A stretch of 42,299 nucleotides of DNA from Microvirga sp. 3-52 (GTDB lineage: Bacteria; Pseudomonadota; Alphaproteobacteria; Rhizobiales; Beijerinckiaceae). Both the position numbers and the translations under genes were made by a program. Shown here piece after piece: positions 1-7,271 of the stretch. Positions within the stretch are counted from its first letter, which is position 1. The number at the start of each line of letters is the position of its first letter. The notes under the pieces were generated by a model, which was not told the DNA's origin, did no database searches, and worked only from the letters and a program-made list of their open reading frames with translations. The stretch covers positions 54,427 through 96,725 of the forward strand of contig NZ_JAHAMK010000019.1 of assembly GCF_018383585.1 (NCBI RefSeq), read 5' to 3'.

Positions 1-115
1 CGGGTGCGACCCCGGGATCGTGGCATGCCCCACCGCGTCATCACTGGTCCCGCCCGGTCATCACTGGCCCTCGGACCCTCCGACGTCATCACCGGGCTGG
101 TCCCGGTGATGACGA
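1..115. repeat. Composite intergenic palindromic repeat, inverted copy
   Basis: This stretch is a diverged reverse-complement copy of the repeat array near 34.29-34.40 kb. Shared blocks, read on the minus strand, include GTGATGACGTCGGAGGGTCC, the GAGGGCC/TGATGAC block and GATGACGCGGTGGGGCA, then a GATCCCGGGGTCGCAC-like linker. It contains the CCGG/GTGATGAC arms seen in nine other gaps of the window. No gene is visible in it. The left end is cut by the window border. Confidence 0.8.
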
Positions 116-184
116 TGTGAGAAGCGCCGCGCCATTCACCACTCGACTTCCAATCCTTCGCGCAAACCTCCTCCTTGCGGGCCC

Positions 185-298
185 TCAATGGATCGTCAAG
201 CCCAGAACGGGACCCGCAAGGTTCGTCAGGCTGACAACCAGCACGAAGGTCGTCAGGGTCACGCTCAGAAAGAGGGAGGCGATAAAGAGGACCTGCAT
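185..298 (-). CDS. Possible 37-aa hydrophobic small protein
   Basis: A short ATG reading frame encodes 37 residues that are almost entirely hydrophobic (starts MQVLFIASLFLSVTLTT, ends GLTIH), so it could be a single-pass membrane peptide. An AGG about 8 bases upstream is a weak ribosome binding site. I do not recognise a family. It sits alone between the repeat at the window start and another small membrane protein on the plus strand. The rest of 116-579 shows no convincing gene. This frame could be chance. Confidence 0.25.
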   Translation of the reverse strand: MQVLFIASLFLSVTLTTFVLVVSLTNLAGPVLGLTIH

Positions 299-579
299 GG
301 CATCACCTGTCAAGAACACGACGGGAATTCTGTCCTGTCAGCAGGCTCCTCACAATCGTCCCGCCGGGAGTACTCCGTTCTCGTGTGCGCCCGGACACAT
401 CCAGCGATGGCGGTCCTCACCGTTGGACGAGCATAGGCCCCGAGGCGCGGCTCTCCTCTGCGAACCGGCCGCGTCCGGTGTTCATCCCTTAACTATCGGG
501 ATGGCTTATGCCGTAGCCTTAACACAGGTGAACGCTAGCCGGCGGCGCCCTCTCTAGAAGAATTCTAAAAGAGGGTTTC

Positions 580-723
580 ATGAAGCTGTCGCCTGACGAT
601 CTCGTCGAGTACCTTTTCCGGCTCATTTTGATCGCAAGCGGGATCCTCACCACAATCCTGCTGATTTCAGCGCTGGCCCGATTGCTGGACGCAGACGCGG
701 CGGGCCTGGGGCAACGGCCCTAG
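580..723 (+). CDS. 47-aa single-pass membrane small protein
   Basis: The ATG at 580 follows GAGGG with a 4-base gap, a good ribosome binding site. The 47-residue product starts MKLSPDDLVEYLF, has one transmembrane stretch at about residues 11-33 (LFRLILIASGILTTILLISA) and a short Asp/Ala/Gly-rich tail ending GQRP. I recognise no family. It lies about 1 kb upstream of the exporter pair at 1.8-4.6 kb but has no double-glycine leader, so it is not an obvious C39 substrate. Strong initiation signals and clear topology make it a likely real gene of unknown role. Confidence 0.5.
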   Translation: MKLSPDDLVEYLFRLILIASGILTTILLISALARLLDADAAGLGQRP

Positions 724-765
724 TGTCCCCGGTCAGCTCCTGCCCAACATTTCGTTCGGGAGCGA

Positions 766-999
766 TCAGCAGCCGATACAGATGCTTCTGGTGGTCTTTC
801 TCAGCTTCTCGTCCCGCGAGCGCTCCAGAGCTTCAGCCTTCTGCCGTATTACCTCGATCCTGGCGGCGCTCTCCTCGGCGCTGAGAGCCTTTTCTGCCGG
901 CGCCTCTGGAGCTGCGTCCCTTGCGGCCGGCGCCTGAGCTTGAGCAGTCTGGGACGCAAAACCGAGAGCTAGGATCGAGACGGCCGTGAGGATGCGCAT
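766..999 (-). CDS. Small secreted hypothetical protein, 77 aa
   Basis: The product begins MRILTAVSILALGFASQTAQAQA, a typical signal peptide with a likely cleavage after AQA. An Ala/Pro/Glu-rich linker follows, then a charged helical segment (about residues 42-70, AEESAARIEVIRQKAEALER) and a C-terminal pair of cysteines (CIGC). Mature length is only about 55 residues. The CxxC end could be a redox, metal or lipid-modified motif, but nothing identifies a function. It converges on the small plus-strand gene ending at 723. Conserved secreted proteins of this kind are common in Rhizobiales; the family is not recognised. Confidence 0.6.
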   Translation of the reverse strand: MRILTAVSILALGFASQTAQAQAPAARDAAPEAPAEKALSAEESAARIEVIRQKAEALERSRDEKLRKTTRSICIGC

Positions 1000-1272
1000 G
1001 AGTCTGCCCGTTGATTAGGAGAGTTCCGAGTGTGCCAGCGTAGCACGTACGGTTCTCCGCGTGGCTGCCTATTCCGCGGCTAATTATGCGCTTAAGGCGA
1101 ATGCCTCTTCGTGCGTACGAGCCCGAACCGCTCGGCAACACTTTCCTCCGTTCAGCACCCGAGCCGATCTCTCGTCAGCGAACACGGGATTTCCATATTT
1201 TCCACGATTTTTTCGGCCTTTCAGACCTCCGGAATCCTTGCAGAACAAAGGGTGAATTACCATATTCTTCTT

Positions 1273-1653
1273 ATGGTTAGCACCCTTGCAACATCCCTGT
1301 TGAGACCGGCCCGGAACGCTCCCGTCGAGGAGCGCATCGAAGGCAATTGGCACGTCTATCCGCTCGAGGGCGCGCTGGAGCTCGACTACATCGACCAGAC
1401 CGGCCGTGCGAGCCGGCGCTGGGTTCTGGCGCGCGAGCTGAAGGTGGGTCCGGGCAAGATGCTGCTCGGCGGTATCGATATCCTGACCGACGACGGCTAT
1501 CGCGGCTTCCGGGTCGACCGGATCCAGCGTCTGGAGGACGCGGAGACCGGCCTCGTGGTCGAGCACAACATCCTCGACTGGCTCATGAAGCTCGCCGAGC
1601 GGCAGGCCAAGGTGCGCAGGAAGCACCTCACCCGCATGCAGGCCAGCGCCTGA
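1273..1653 (+). CDS. Stand-alone WYL-like domain protein
   Basis: From the ATG at 1273 the product is 126 aa. Residues about 35-90 (LELDYIDQTGRASRRWVLAR, then YRGFRVDRIQRLED) resemble a WYL domain: a beta-barrel with a central strand, then the FRxDRI motif seen in WYL transcription factors. There is no helix-turn-helix, so this is a single-domain version; the C-terminal third is a basic helix (LMKLAERQAKVRRKH). An upstream extension to 1111 reads as low-quality sequence and was rejected. No good ribosome site precedes 1273, so the start is uncertain. WYL domains are thought to bind ligands or nucleic acids; here the role is unknown. It lies 125 bases before the exporter genes on the same strand. 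Confidence 0.55.
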   Translation: MVSTLATSLLRPARNAPVEERIEGNWHVYPLEGALELDYIDQTGRASRRWVLARELKVGPGKMLLGGIDILTDDGYRGFRVDRIQRLEDAETGLVVEHNILDWLMKLAERQAKVRRKHLTRMQASA

Positions 1654-1778
1654 GCGGCTTAGGTTTCGCCATCGGCTGAGACCAAGCCGCCGATCGGGTC
1701 GTGACGCCTGCTTTCTCTTGTAACGGCCCAGCCTTTCTGCAATATTGCATCGATATCACGTTGCCTTGAGGGGCCGAG

Positions 1779-2423
1779 GTGGCTCAGCAATCCTTGTTCC
1801 GGCCACAGGCCGTGGCGGCGGTCACGGGCGAGCCGTCGTCTGTGTCGCTTCCGGTTGCGCCGATCTCCTGGCATGTCCTCGGCGGCTTCCTCGTTGCCTG
1901 CTTGGCGGTCGTCGTCATTTTCCTCGGCACGGCCGGGTATGCCCGCAAGGAGATGGCGATCGGTGCCCTCTTAGCCCCAGTAGAGGGGCGCACCGCCGCG
2001 CTGCAGGCGACGCCCGGCCTGAGGGTCGATTCCAGCAAGCCTCGCCGCCCGCCTCTCACCGTCGATTCGGCCCTTAGGGCCGAACTCATCCTGCCGAGCC
2101 GCGCCATCGCTTTCGTCGAGCCGGGACAGCGGGTGCGGCTGATGGTCGATGCCTTTCCCTATCGCCGCTTCGGAACGCTGGGCGGTACGGTGGAAACCGT
2201 GTTGAAGGCCGTGCTCTCGCCCGAAGCAATCATCGGCAATGTCGCCCTCACCGGGGCCGCCTCTCGCGTCACCATACGTCTCGACCGGCGGGACATCGAC
2301 GCCTTTGAACGATTCGCGCCGCTCAGGCCCGCCATGACCCTCAGGGCCCACATCGTGCTGGAGAGCCGTTCCCTCATGGCGTGGCTATTGGAGCCGCTCT
2401 TCCGCATCAGGGGGCGGAGATGA
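1779..2423 (+). CDS. Short HlyD-type membrane fusion protein lacking the coiled coil
   Basis: GTG start preceded by GAGGGG. The 214-aa product has a cytoplasmic N-terminus, one transmembrane helix (about residues 31-51) and the conserved GYARKE that begins the periplasmic part of LagD/RaxA-type fusion proteins. It then jumps directly to the second lipoyl half (APVEGRTAALQATPG) and the C-terminal beta-barrel (LPSRAIAFVEPGQRVRLMVD, AFPYRRFGT, LRAHIVLESRSLMAWLLEP). Relatives are about 380-430 aa; here the first lipoyl half and the whole hairpin that contacts the outer membrane channel are missing, in frame. It overlaps the ABC exporter gene by the ATGA junction, so the pair is one transcription unit. 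It may be a minimal adaptor or a decayed gene kept open by chance. Confidence 0.75.
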   Translation: MAQQSLFRPQAVAAVTGEPSSVSLPVAPISWHVLGGFLVACLAVVVIFLGTAGYARKEMAIGALLAPVEGRTAALQATPGLRVDSSKPRRPPLTVDSALRAELILPSRAIAFVEPGQRVRLMVDAFPYRRFGTLGGTVETVLKAVLSPEAIIGNVALTGAASRVTIRLDRRDIDAFERFAPLRPAMTLRAHIVLESRSLMAWLLEPLFRIRGRR

Positions 2424-4594
2424 CGCTTTTCGCCCGTCCCAGTTGTTTCGGCGCCCCGCGCCTGCCGGTGATCATTCAGTCGGAGGCCGCCGAGTGCGGT
2501 CTCGCCTGCATCGCCATGGTGGCGACCTATCACGGGCACGAGGTGGACCTCGCGGCGTTGCGCCGCCGGTTCTCGATCTCCCTGAAAGGCGTGACCCTCA
2601 AGGACGTGCTCGTCATGGGCCAGCGCCTCGGCATGACCGGGCGGGGCCTAAGGCTCGAGCCCGAGCAGCTGGCCCGCATCAAGCTGCCCTGCATCCTTCA
2701 CTGGGACATGAACCATTTCGTGGTGCTGAAACACGTCGGCGCCCGCAAGGTCACGATCCACGACCCGGCATTCGGCGTCCGGACCCTGACGCTCGACGAG
2801 GTCGGACGCCGTTTCACCGGGATCGCCCTGGAGCTGACCCCGACGAGCGCGTTCGAGCGGAGGACGGAAACGACCCGGCTGAGTCTCACCGCCCTCTGTG
2901 GCCGGATCCGCGGAATCAGGCGGGCGCTCGCCCAGGCGCTCGTCCTGTCGGCGGTGCTGCAGCTCGTGGTGCTCGCCGCGCCTTTCTGCATGCAGCTTGC
3001 CGTCGACGAGGCCCTGATGAAGGGCGACGAGGGTCTGCTGACGGCCTTGGCCCTCGGCTTCGGGCTCCTGACCCTCATCCATATCGGGGCCGAATGGCTG
3101 CGCTCCCACGTGCTGCTGTTCCTGCGCAGCGTGCTCAATCTCCAGATGGGCGCCAACCTGTTCCATCATCTTGTGCGGCTTCCCTTAAGCTGGTTCGAGA
3201 AGCGCCATATCGGCGATCTCGTCGCGCGCTTCCGCTCGGCGGAGCCGATCCAGCGGCTGATCTCCGAAGGACTCGTCGCCGCCTGCGTCGACGGGGTGAT
3301 GGCGACGGTGACTCTCGCGATGATCCTGATCTACAGCCCGAAACTCTCGGGCATCGTCGCTGCGGCGCTCATCCTGTACGCGCTTCTGCGCCTTGCGCTC
3401 TACCGGGCCCTGCGCCGGCGGCAGGAGGACCTGGTCGAGGCCGCCGCCAGGGAGCAGACCACCTTCATCGAGACCGCCCGGGCGATCCAGAGCATCAAGA
3501 TCTTCGGGCGGGAAGGCGACCGGGAGGCCCTGTGGCAGAACCGCCATGCGGTGGCGATCAGCCGCGGCATCCGGCAGAGCCGCCTCACCATCGGCCTCAA
3601 GACGGCGAACGACCTGATCTATGGCATCGAGAACGTGCTCGCGGTCTATCTCGGCGCGAGAGCTGTCATGGCGGACGAGCTGACCATCGGCATGCTCTAC
3701 GCCTTCATGGCCTACAAGGAGCAGTTCCTCCGGAAAGCCACTAACCTGATCGAGTCCGGCATCCAATACCGCATGCTCGATCTTCATCTCGACCGGCTGT
3801 CCGACATCGCGCTCGCCGAGCGCGAGCAGGACCGGCAGGGAGAGAGCCTCGTGACCCGCCAGGTTTCCGGTGCATTGGAGATCGAGGGCGTGAGCTTCCG
3901 CTATGCCGATACGGAGCCGGAGGTTCTGTCCGGCGCGGACCTGACGGTCGAGGCCGGCGAGTTCGTTGCGCTCACCGGCCCCTCCGGCGGCGGCAAGACG
4001 ACACTTCTCAAGATCATGCTCGGGCTCTTCGAGCCGACGCAAGGGCGGGTCCTGATCGACGGCACGCCTCTCGATGACTTCGACATCCAGGGTTTCCGCT
4101 CGCAGATCGGCGTGGTGATGCAGGACGATCAGCTTCTGTCGGGCAGCATTGCGGACAACATCTGCTTCTTCGATGCAGCGGTCGATCTCGACTGGATGCG
4201 CGCCTGCGCTCGTGTCGCCGGGATCGACGACGAGATCATGGCCATGCCCATGAACTACAACACGCTCGTCGGCGAGATGGGCAGCGCCCTCTCGGGCGGT
4301 CAGCGACAGCGGGTGCTGCTGGCGCGCGCGCTCTATCGCCGCCCGCGCATCCTCTTCATGGACGAGGGCACCTCACAGATCGACCTCGACAAGGAACGCG
4401 AGGTCAATCGGGCGCTGGCGCAGCTGAAGATCACCCGCATCGTCATCGCCCACCGCCCGGAGACGATCCGCGCGGCGGACCGGATCGTGGTCCTGCGCGA
4501 CGGCCGCGTCTCCCCGCCCATGGACGGCGACGCCCTCGTCTTCGCCGGGGCGCCGCGGCAGCCGCTCGGCACGGCGAGCCTCAATCGGGCATGA
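2420..4594 (+). CDS. C39-peptidase ABC exporter (bacteriocin/RTX type I secretion)
   Basis: Start at the ATG overlapping the upstream stop (ATGA), with GGGGCGGAG before it; 724 aa. Residues 15-135 form a C39 peptidase with Cys26 (SEAAECGLAC), His99 (MNHFVVL) and Asp115 (IHDPA) all present, so it should cleave double-glycine leaders during export. A six-helix transmembrane domain follows (about 160-440), then an ATPase domain with Walker A GPSGGGKTT near 519, signature LSGGQRQR near 625, Walker B ILFMDEG near 645 and an H-loop IVIAHRP near 674. This is the LagD/CvaB-like inner membrane exporter. Its partner is the unusually short fusion protein just upstream. No TolC gene or leader peptide substrate is evident nearby. 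Confidence 0.93.
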   Translation: MTLFARPSCFGAPRLPVIIQSEAAECGLACIAMVATYHGHEVDLAALRRRFSISLKGVTLKDVLVMGQRLGMTGRGLRLEPEQLARIKLPCILHWDMNHFVVLKHVGARKVTIHDPAFGVRTLTLDEVGRRFTGIALELTPTSAFERRTETTRLSLTALCGRIRGIRRALAQALVLSAVLQLVVLAAPFCMQLAVDEALMKGDEGLLTALALGFGLLTLIHIGAEWLRSHVLLFLRSVLNLQMGANLFHHLVRLPLSWFEKRHIGDLVARFRSAEPIQRLISEGLVAACVDGVMATVTLAMILIYSPKLSGIVAAALILYALLRLALYRALRRRQEDLVEAAAREQTTFIETARAIQSIKIFGREGDREALWQNRHAVAISRGIRQSRLTIGLKTANDLIYGIENVLAVYLGARAVMADELTIGMLYAFMAYKEQFLRKATNLIESGIQYRMLDLHLDRLSDIALAEREQDRQGESLVTRQVSGALEIEGVSFRYADTEPEVLSGADLTVEAGEFVALTGPSGGGKTTLLKIMLGLFEPTQGRVLIDGTPLDDFDIQGFRSQIGVVMQDDQLLSGSIADNICFFDAAVDLDWMRACARVAGIDDEIMAMPMNYNTLVGEMGSALSGGQRQRVLLARALYRRPRILFMDEGTSQIDLDKEREVNRALAQLKITRIVIAHRPETIRAADRIVVLRDGRVSPPMDGDALVFAGAPRQPLGTASLNRA

Positions 4595-4747
4595 AGGCCA
4601 CGACCTGAAGACCGGTCCCGACCCGGGCCCGGCTCTGCTCGATACGCAACAACAATACGCCGGTGGCACCAGACAATGGGACGGGCTTTACCTTATCCTC
4701 CGACAATCCTCCGATAAGGCGACGGCGGACTCGCGGGCCCTCTCCCA

Positions 4748-5926
4748 ATGAGTTATGTACGCTTCATGGACCTGATCACCTCCACCGACGCCTTGGCCGC
4801 CGCCTGCGATCGTCTCAGCCAGCATCCGTTCGTGACCGTCGATACGGAGTTCCTGCGCGAGACCACCTATTACCCGAAGCTCTGCCTGATCCAGGTGGCG
4901 AGCCCCGACCCTGCGGAAGCTCACCTGATCGATCCCCTGGCCGAGGGCATCAGCCTCGAGCCCTTCATGGCGCTGATGGCCGACCGGAATGTGGTGAAGG
5001 TCTTCCATTCGGCCCGGCAGGACCTGGAGATCATCTGGAATCTCGGCGGCATCGTTCCCGAGCCGCTCTTCGACACCCAGGTCGCCGCCATGGTGTGCGG
5101 CTATGGGGACTCGGTCTCCTACGAGCAGCTCAGCAACGATCTCGCCAAGGCCAGGATCGACAAGTCCTCCCGCTTCACCGACTGGTCGCGCCGCCCCCTC
5201 ACGGATGCGCAGCTCACCTATGCCCTGTCTGACGTCACCCATCTGGTGAAGGTCTACGAGGCGCTGCTGGCCCAGCTGCAGAAGAACGGCCGGCTTGAAT
5301 GGCTCGCCGAGGAGATGGGGATCCTCACCTCGCCCGAGACCTATCAGGCCGATCCGGACAATGCCTGGCGGCGCCTCGCCGGCCGCCTGCGCAAGCCGCG
5401 TGAGATCGCCGTGCTCATGGAGGTCGCCGCCTGGCGCGAGCGCGAGGCGCAGGCACGCGACGTGCCCCGCGGCCGCATCCTCAAGGACGATGCGGCGATC
5501 GACATCGCCACCTCCGCCCCTCGCAGCGTGGAGGCGCTCGGGAGACTGCGCACGATTCCCAACGGGTTCGAGCGCTCCCGGACCGGCGGCGAGATCCTGG
5601 AGGCGGTGGAGCGGGCGCTGGCCCGCGATCCCGCCACCATTCCCGTGCCCGAGCGCAGCCGCGGCCGCTCCAATACCGGCTCCGTCGTGGATCTGCTGAA
5701 GGTCCTGCTCAAGGCCGTGGCCGAGCAGGAAGGCGTCGCGCCCAAGATCATCGCCACCGTCGAGGAACTGGAAGCCATCGCCGAAAGCGACGATGCGGAC
5801 GTGCCCTCCCTGCACGGCTGGCGGCGCAAGCTGTTCGGCGAGAAAGCCATCGCGCTGAAGAGCGGCGAGCTTGGTCTGGTGCTGGAGCGCGGCCGGGTGA
5901 AGATCAGGGCGCTTGCTCAGGGCTGA
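4748..5926 (+). CDS. rnd: Ribonuclease D
   Basis: The 392-aa product is a 3'-5' exoribonuclease that trims tRNA precursors and other structured RNA ends. DEDDy catalytic residues are visible: [13 protein letters not shown] (D, E), [12 protein letters not shown] (D) and YALSDVTHL (Y, D). An HRDC domain follows (about residues 210-290), then a helical C-terminal region, matching the usual alphaproteobacterial length near 385-390. An alternative ATG at 4766 ([10 protein letters not shown]) agrees better with the usual N-terminus; neither start has a strong ribosome site. The gene converges on the NUDIX gene with only 3 bases between stops. In relatives rnd lies close to ppk/ppx, as here. Confidence 0.95.
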   Translation: MSYVRFMDLITSTDALAAACDRLSQHPFVTVDTEFLRETTYYPKLCLIQVASPDPAEAHLIDPLAEGISLEPFMALMADRNVVKVFHSARQDLEIIWNLGGIVPEPLFDTQVAAMVCGYGDSVSYEQLSNDLAKARIDKSSRFTDWSRRPLTDAQLTYALSDVTHLVKVYEALLAQLQKNGRLEWLAEEMGILTSPETYQADPDNAWRRLAGRLRKPREIAVLMEVAAWREREAQARDVPRGRILKDDAAIDIATSAPRSVEALGRLRTIPNGFERSRTGGEILEAVERALARDPATIPVPERSRGRSNTGSVVDLLKVLLKAVAEQEGVAPKIIATVEELEAIAESDDADVPSLHGWRRKLFGEKAIALKSGELGLVLERGRVKIRALAQG

Positions 5927-5929
5927 ACG

Positions 5930-6471
5930 TCAAAGAAGCCCTTTCAGCCTCAGCAGCCCCAACGTGGCCACCGTGGCAGCATCCTTGATGGTACCGTCGG
6001 AGATCATCGCCAGCACCTCGTCGATCGGGAAGGCGCGGCTCACCATGTCCTGCTCGGTCTGCTCGCGTCGGGCGTCACCCGGTGGGAGGCCGTGCGCGAG
6101 ATAGATGTGGAAGCCCTGGTTCGAATAGCCGTAGCATTCGAACAGGTGGCCCACATGCAGCATGGTCTCCGCGGTCAGCCCCGTCTCCTCGCGCAATTCG
6201 GCGCGGGCGAGTTCCAGCGGATCGGTGCCCGGTGCGTCCTCCCAGGAGCCCTGCGGCAACTCCCAATAGCGTCCCTGCACCGGATAGCGGTACTGCTCCA
6301 CCAGATGGATCACGCCGTTCTCGACGGCAGCGATGACGGCGAGTCCGTTTTCTCGACGACCCCGTAGATGCCGGGAGAGCCGTCCTGGCGGACAATCGCG
6401 TGCTCTCGAACGCGCATCCAGCGGTTCTCGTAGACAATACGCGTTGCGGTGGTTCTTATATCCGGCGCCAT
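5930..6471 (-). pseudogene. NUDIX hydrolase (ADP-ribose pyrophosphatase-like), frameshifted
   Basis: The N-terminal part (6471 down to about 6352: [18 protein letters not shown], ending PGIYGVVEK) and the main part ([19 protein letters not shown] onward) are in different frames. They join at the TTTT run 6348-6351, where one more T (A on the coding strand) would restore the frame. The second part holds the NUDIX box (AELREETGL) after PQGSWED and the typical ADP-ribose pyrophosphatase pattern. The ATG at 6471 has GGGGGA upstream. Together they give a normal ~180-aa enzyme that would hydrolyse ADP-ribose or similar nucleoside diphosphates. Either this copy is broken or a base is missing in a homopolymer. 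A second probable one-base error in the next gene favours sequence error. Confidence 0.85.
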
Positions 6472-6514
6472 GGATCCCCCGACGGCAGATGGCCGGGCGG
6501 AACCCGGCCATCGC

Positions 6515-7168
6515 TTATACACGATCGCCGAGATGTGCGGCGCCTACCGCCCGAAGATGCCCTTGAACACCTGGGCCAGCCTTGTTGTGCTTCTTCTTGC
6601 GGTCCACGTCCGCCTGGCTCTTGACCCAGGCGATCTGGACCACGCGGCGCTCTCCGGCGAAGGGCAGATGGCCATGCCAGGAATTATCGGAGCGCAGGAA
6701 GGTGAACATAGTGCCCATGACCGGCGGCACTTCGAGCTTGAAACGGTCGTAGTTCTTCTGGTCGTAGAGCACGCGCAAGCGTCCACCTTCGTCCTGCTGC
6801 CATTCGTCGTTCATATAGACCAGCATGGTCATGACCTTGGACGGGCCGTCCGTGTGGATGGCGCCGTATTTGGGCTGCGACTTCTTCATGATGGTCGTCA
6901 GGCGCGGATATTGGTGCAGATCCAGGCCGAACTTCTTGGAAAGCTCCTCGGACAGCTCAGGACCTTCCAGTTCTTCGATGAGCTGCTTGAACCGGCCGTG
7001 AAGCCCGACCTCGTCCACGGTCAGGTAACCGGGCTTGTCGATGGCGGGAAAGTCCCGCCGCAGCTCGTCGATCTTGTCCTGCTTCAGGAGGTTCGAGGCG
7101 AGAACGTAGTCATAAGGCTCGCTCGACCGCTCCGCATTGCGAACGGCACTGAGATCGATCAATTCCAT
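6515..7168 (-). CDS. 2OG-Fe(II) oxygenase family protein, probable 3' frameshift
   Basis: Start chosen at MELIDLSAV (7168). The fold shows the iron ligands: HxD in [11 protein letters not shown] and a distal His in [20 protein letters not shown], whose following Arg would bind 2-oxoglutarate. Such enzymes hydroxylate small molecules or proteins; the substrate is unknown. The continuous frame ends with an unconvincing tail after KKKHNK ([12 protein letters not shown]...). Removing one base of the GG at the point equivalent to 6580-6581 gives the tail [11 protein letters not shown] and a stop at 6544, a much more natural amphipathic ending. I therefore suspect a one-base insertion or sequence error near 6580. 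It lies between the frameshifted NUDIX gene and ppx. Confidence 0.8.
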   Translation of the reverse strand: MELIDLSAVRNAERSSEPYDYVLASNLLKQDKIDELRRDFPAIDKPGYLTVDEVGLHGRFKQLIEELEGPELSEELSKKFGLDLHQYPRLTTIMKKSQPKYGAIHTDGPSKVMTMLVYMNDEWQQDEGGRLRVLYDQKNYDRFKLEVPPVMGTMFTFLRSDNSWHGHLPFAGERRVVQIAWVKSQADVDRKKKHNKAGPGVQGHLRAVGAAHLGDRV

Positions 7169-7271
7169 GGATGCTTCCCGCTGAGGCGACGTATTCCGCA
7201 ATCCTCAGGGTAACGCAGCGTCATCTTCTGTAAACTCTAGTCGGCGATGACTTTCAGACGCAGTGGTTGTC

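Noticed and set aside
117..557. Long plus-strand open frame near the window start
   Set aside because: Its N-terminus is read from the repeat edge, composition is Arg/Ser/Pro-rich like antisense or non-coding high-GC DNA, no ribosome site, no domain.
1111..1272. Upstream extension of the WYL-like gene
   Set aside because: The 54 added residues are low-quality, no ribosome site, and the WYL pattern begins well after 1273.
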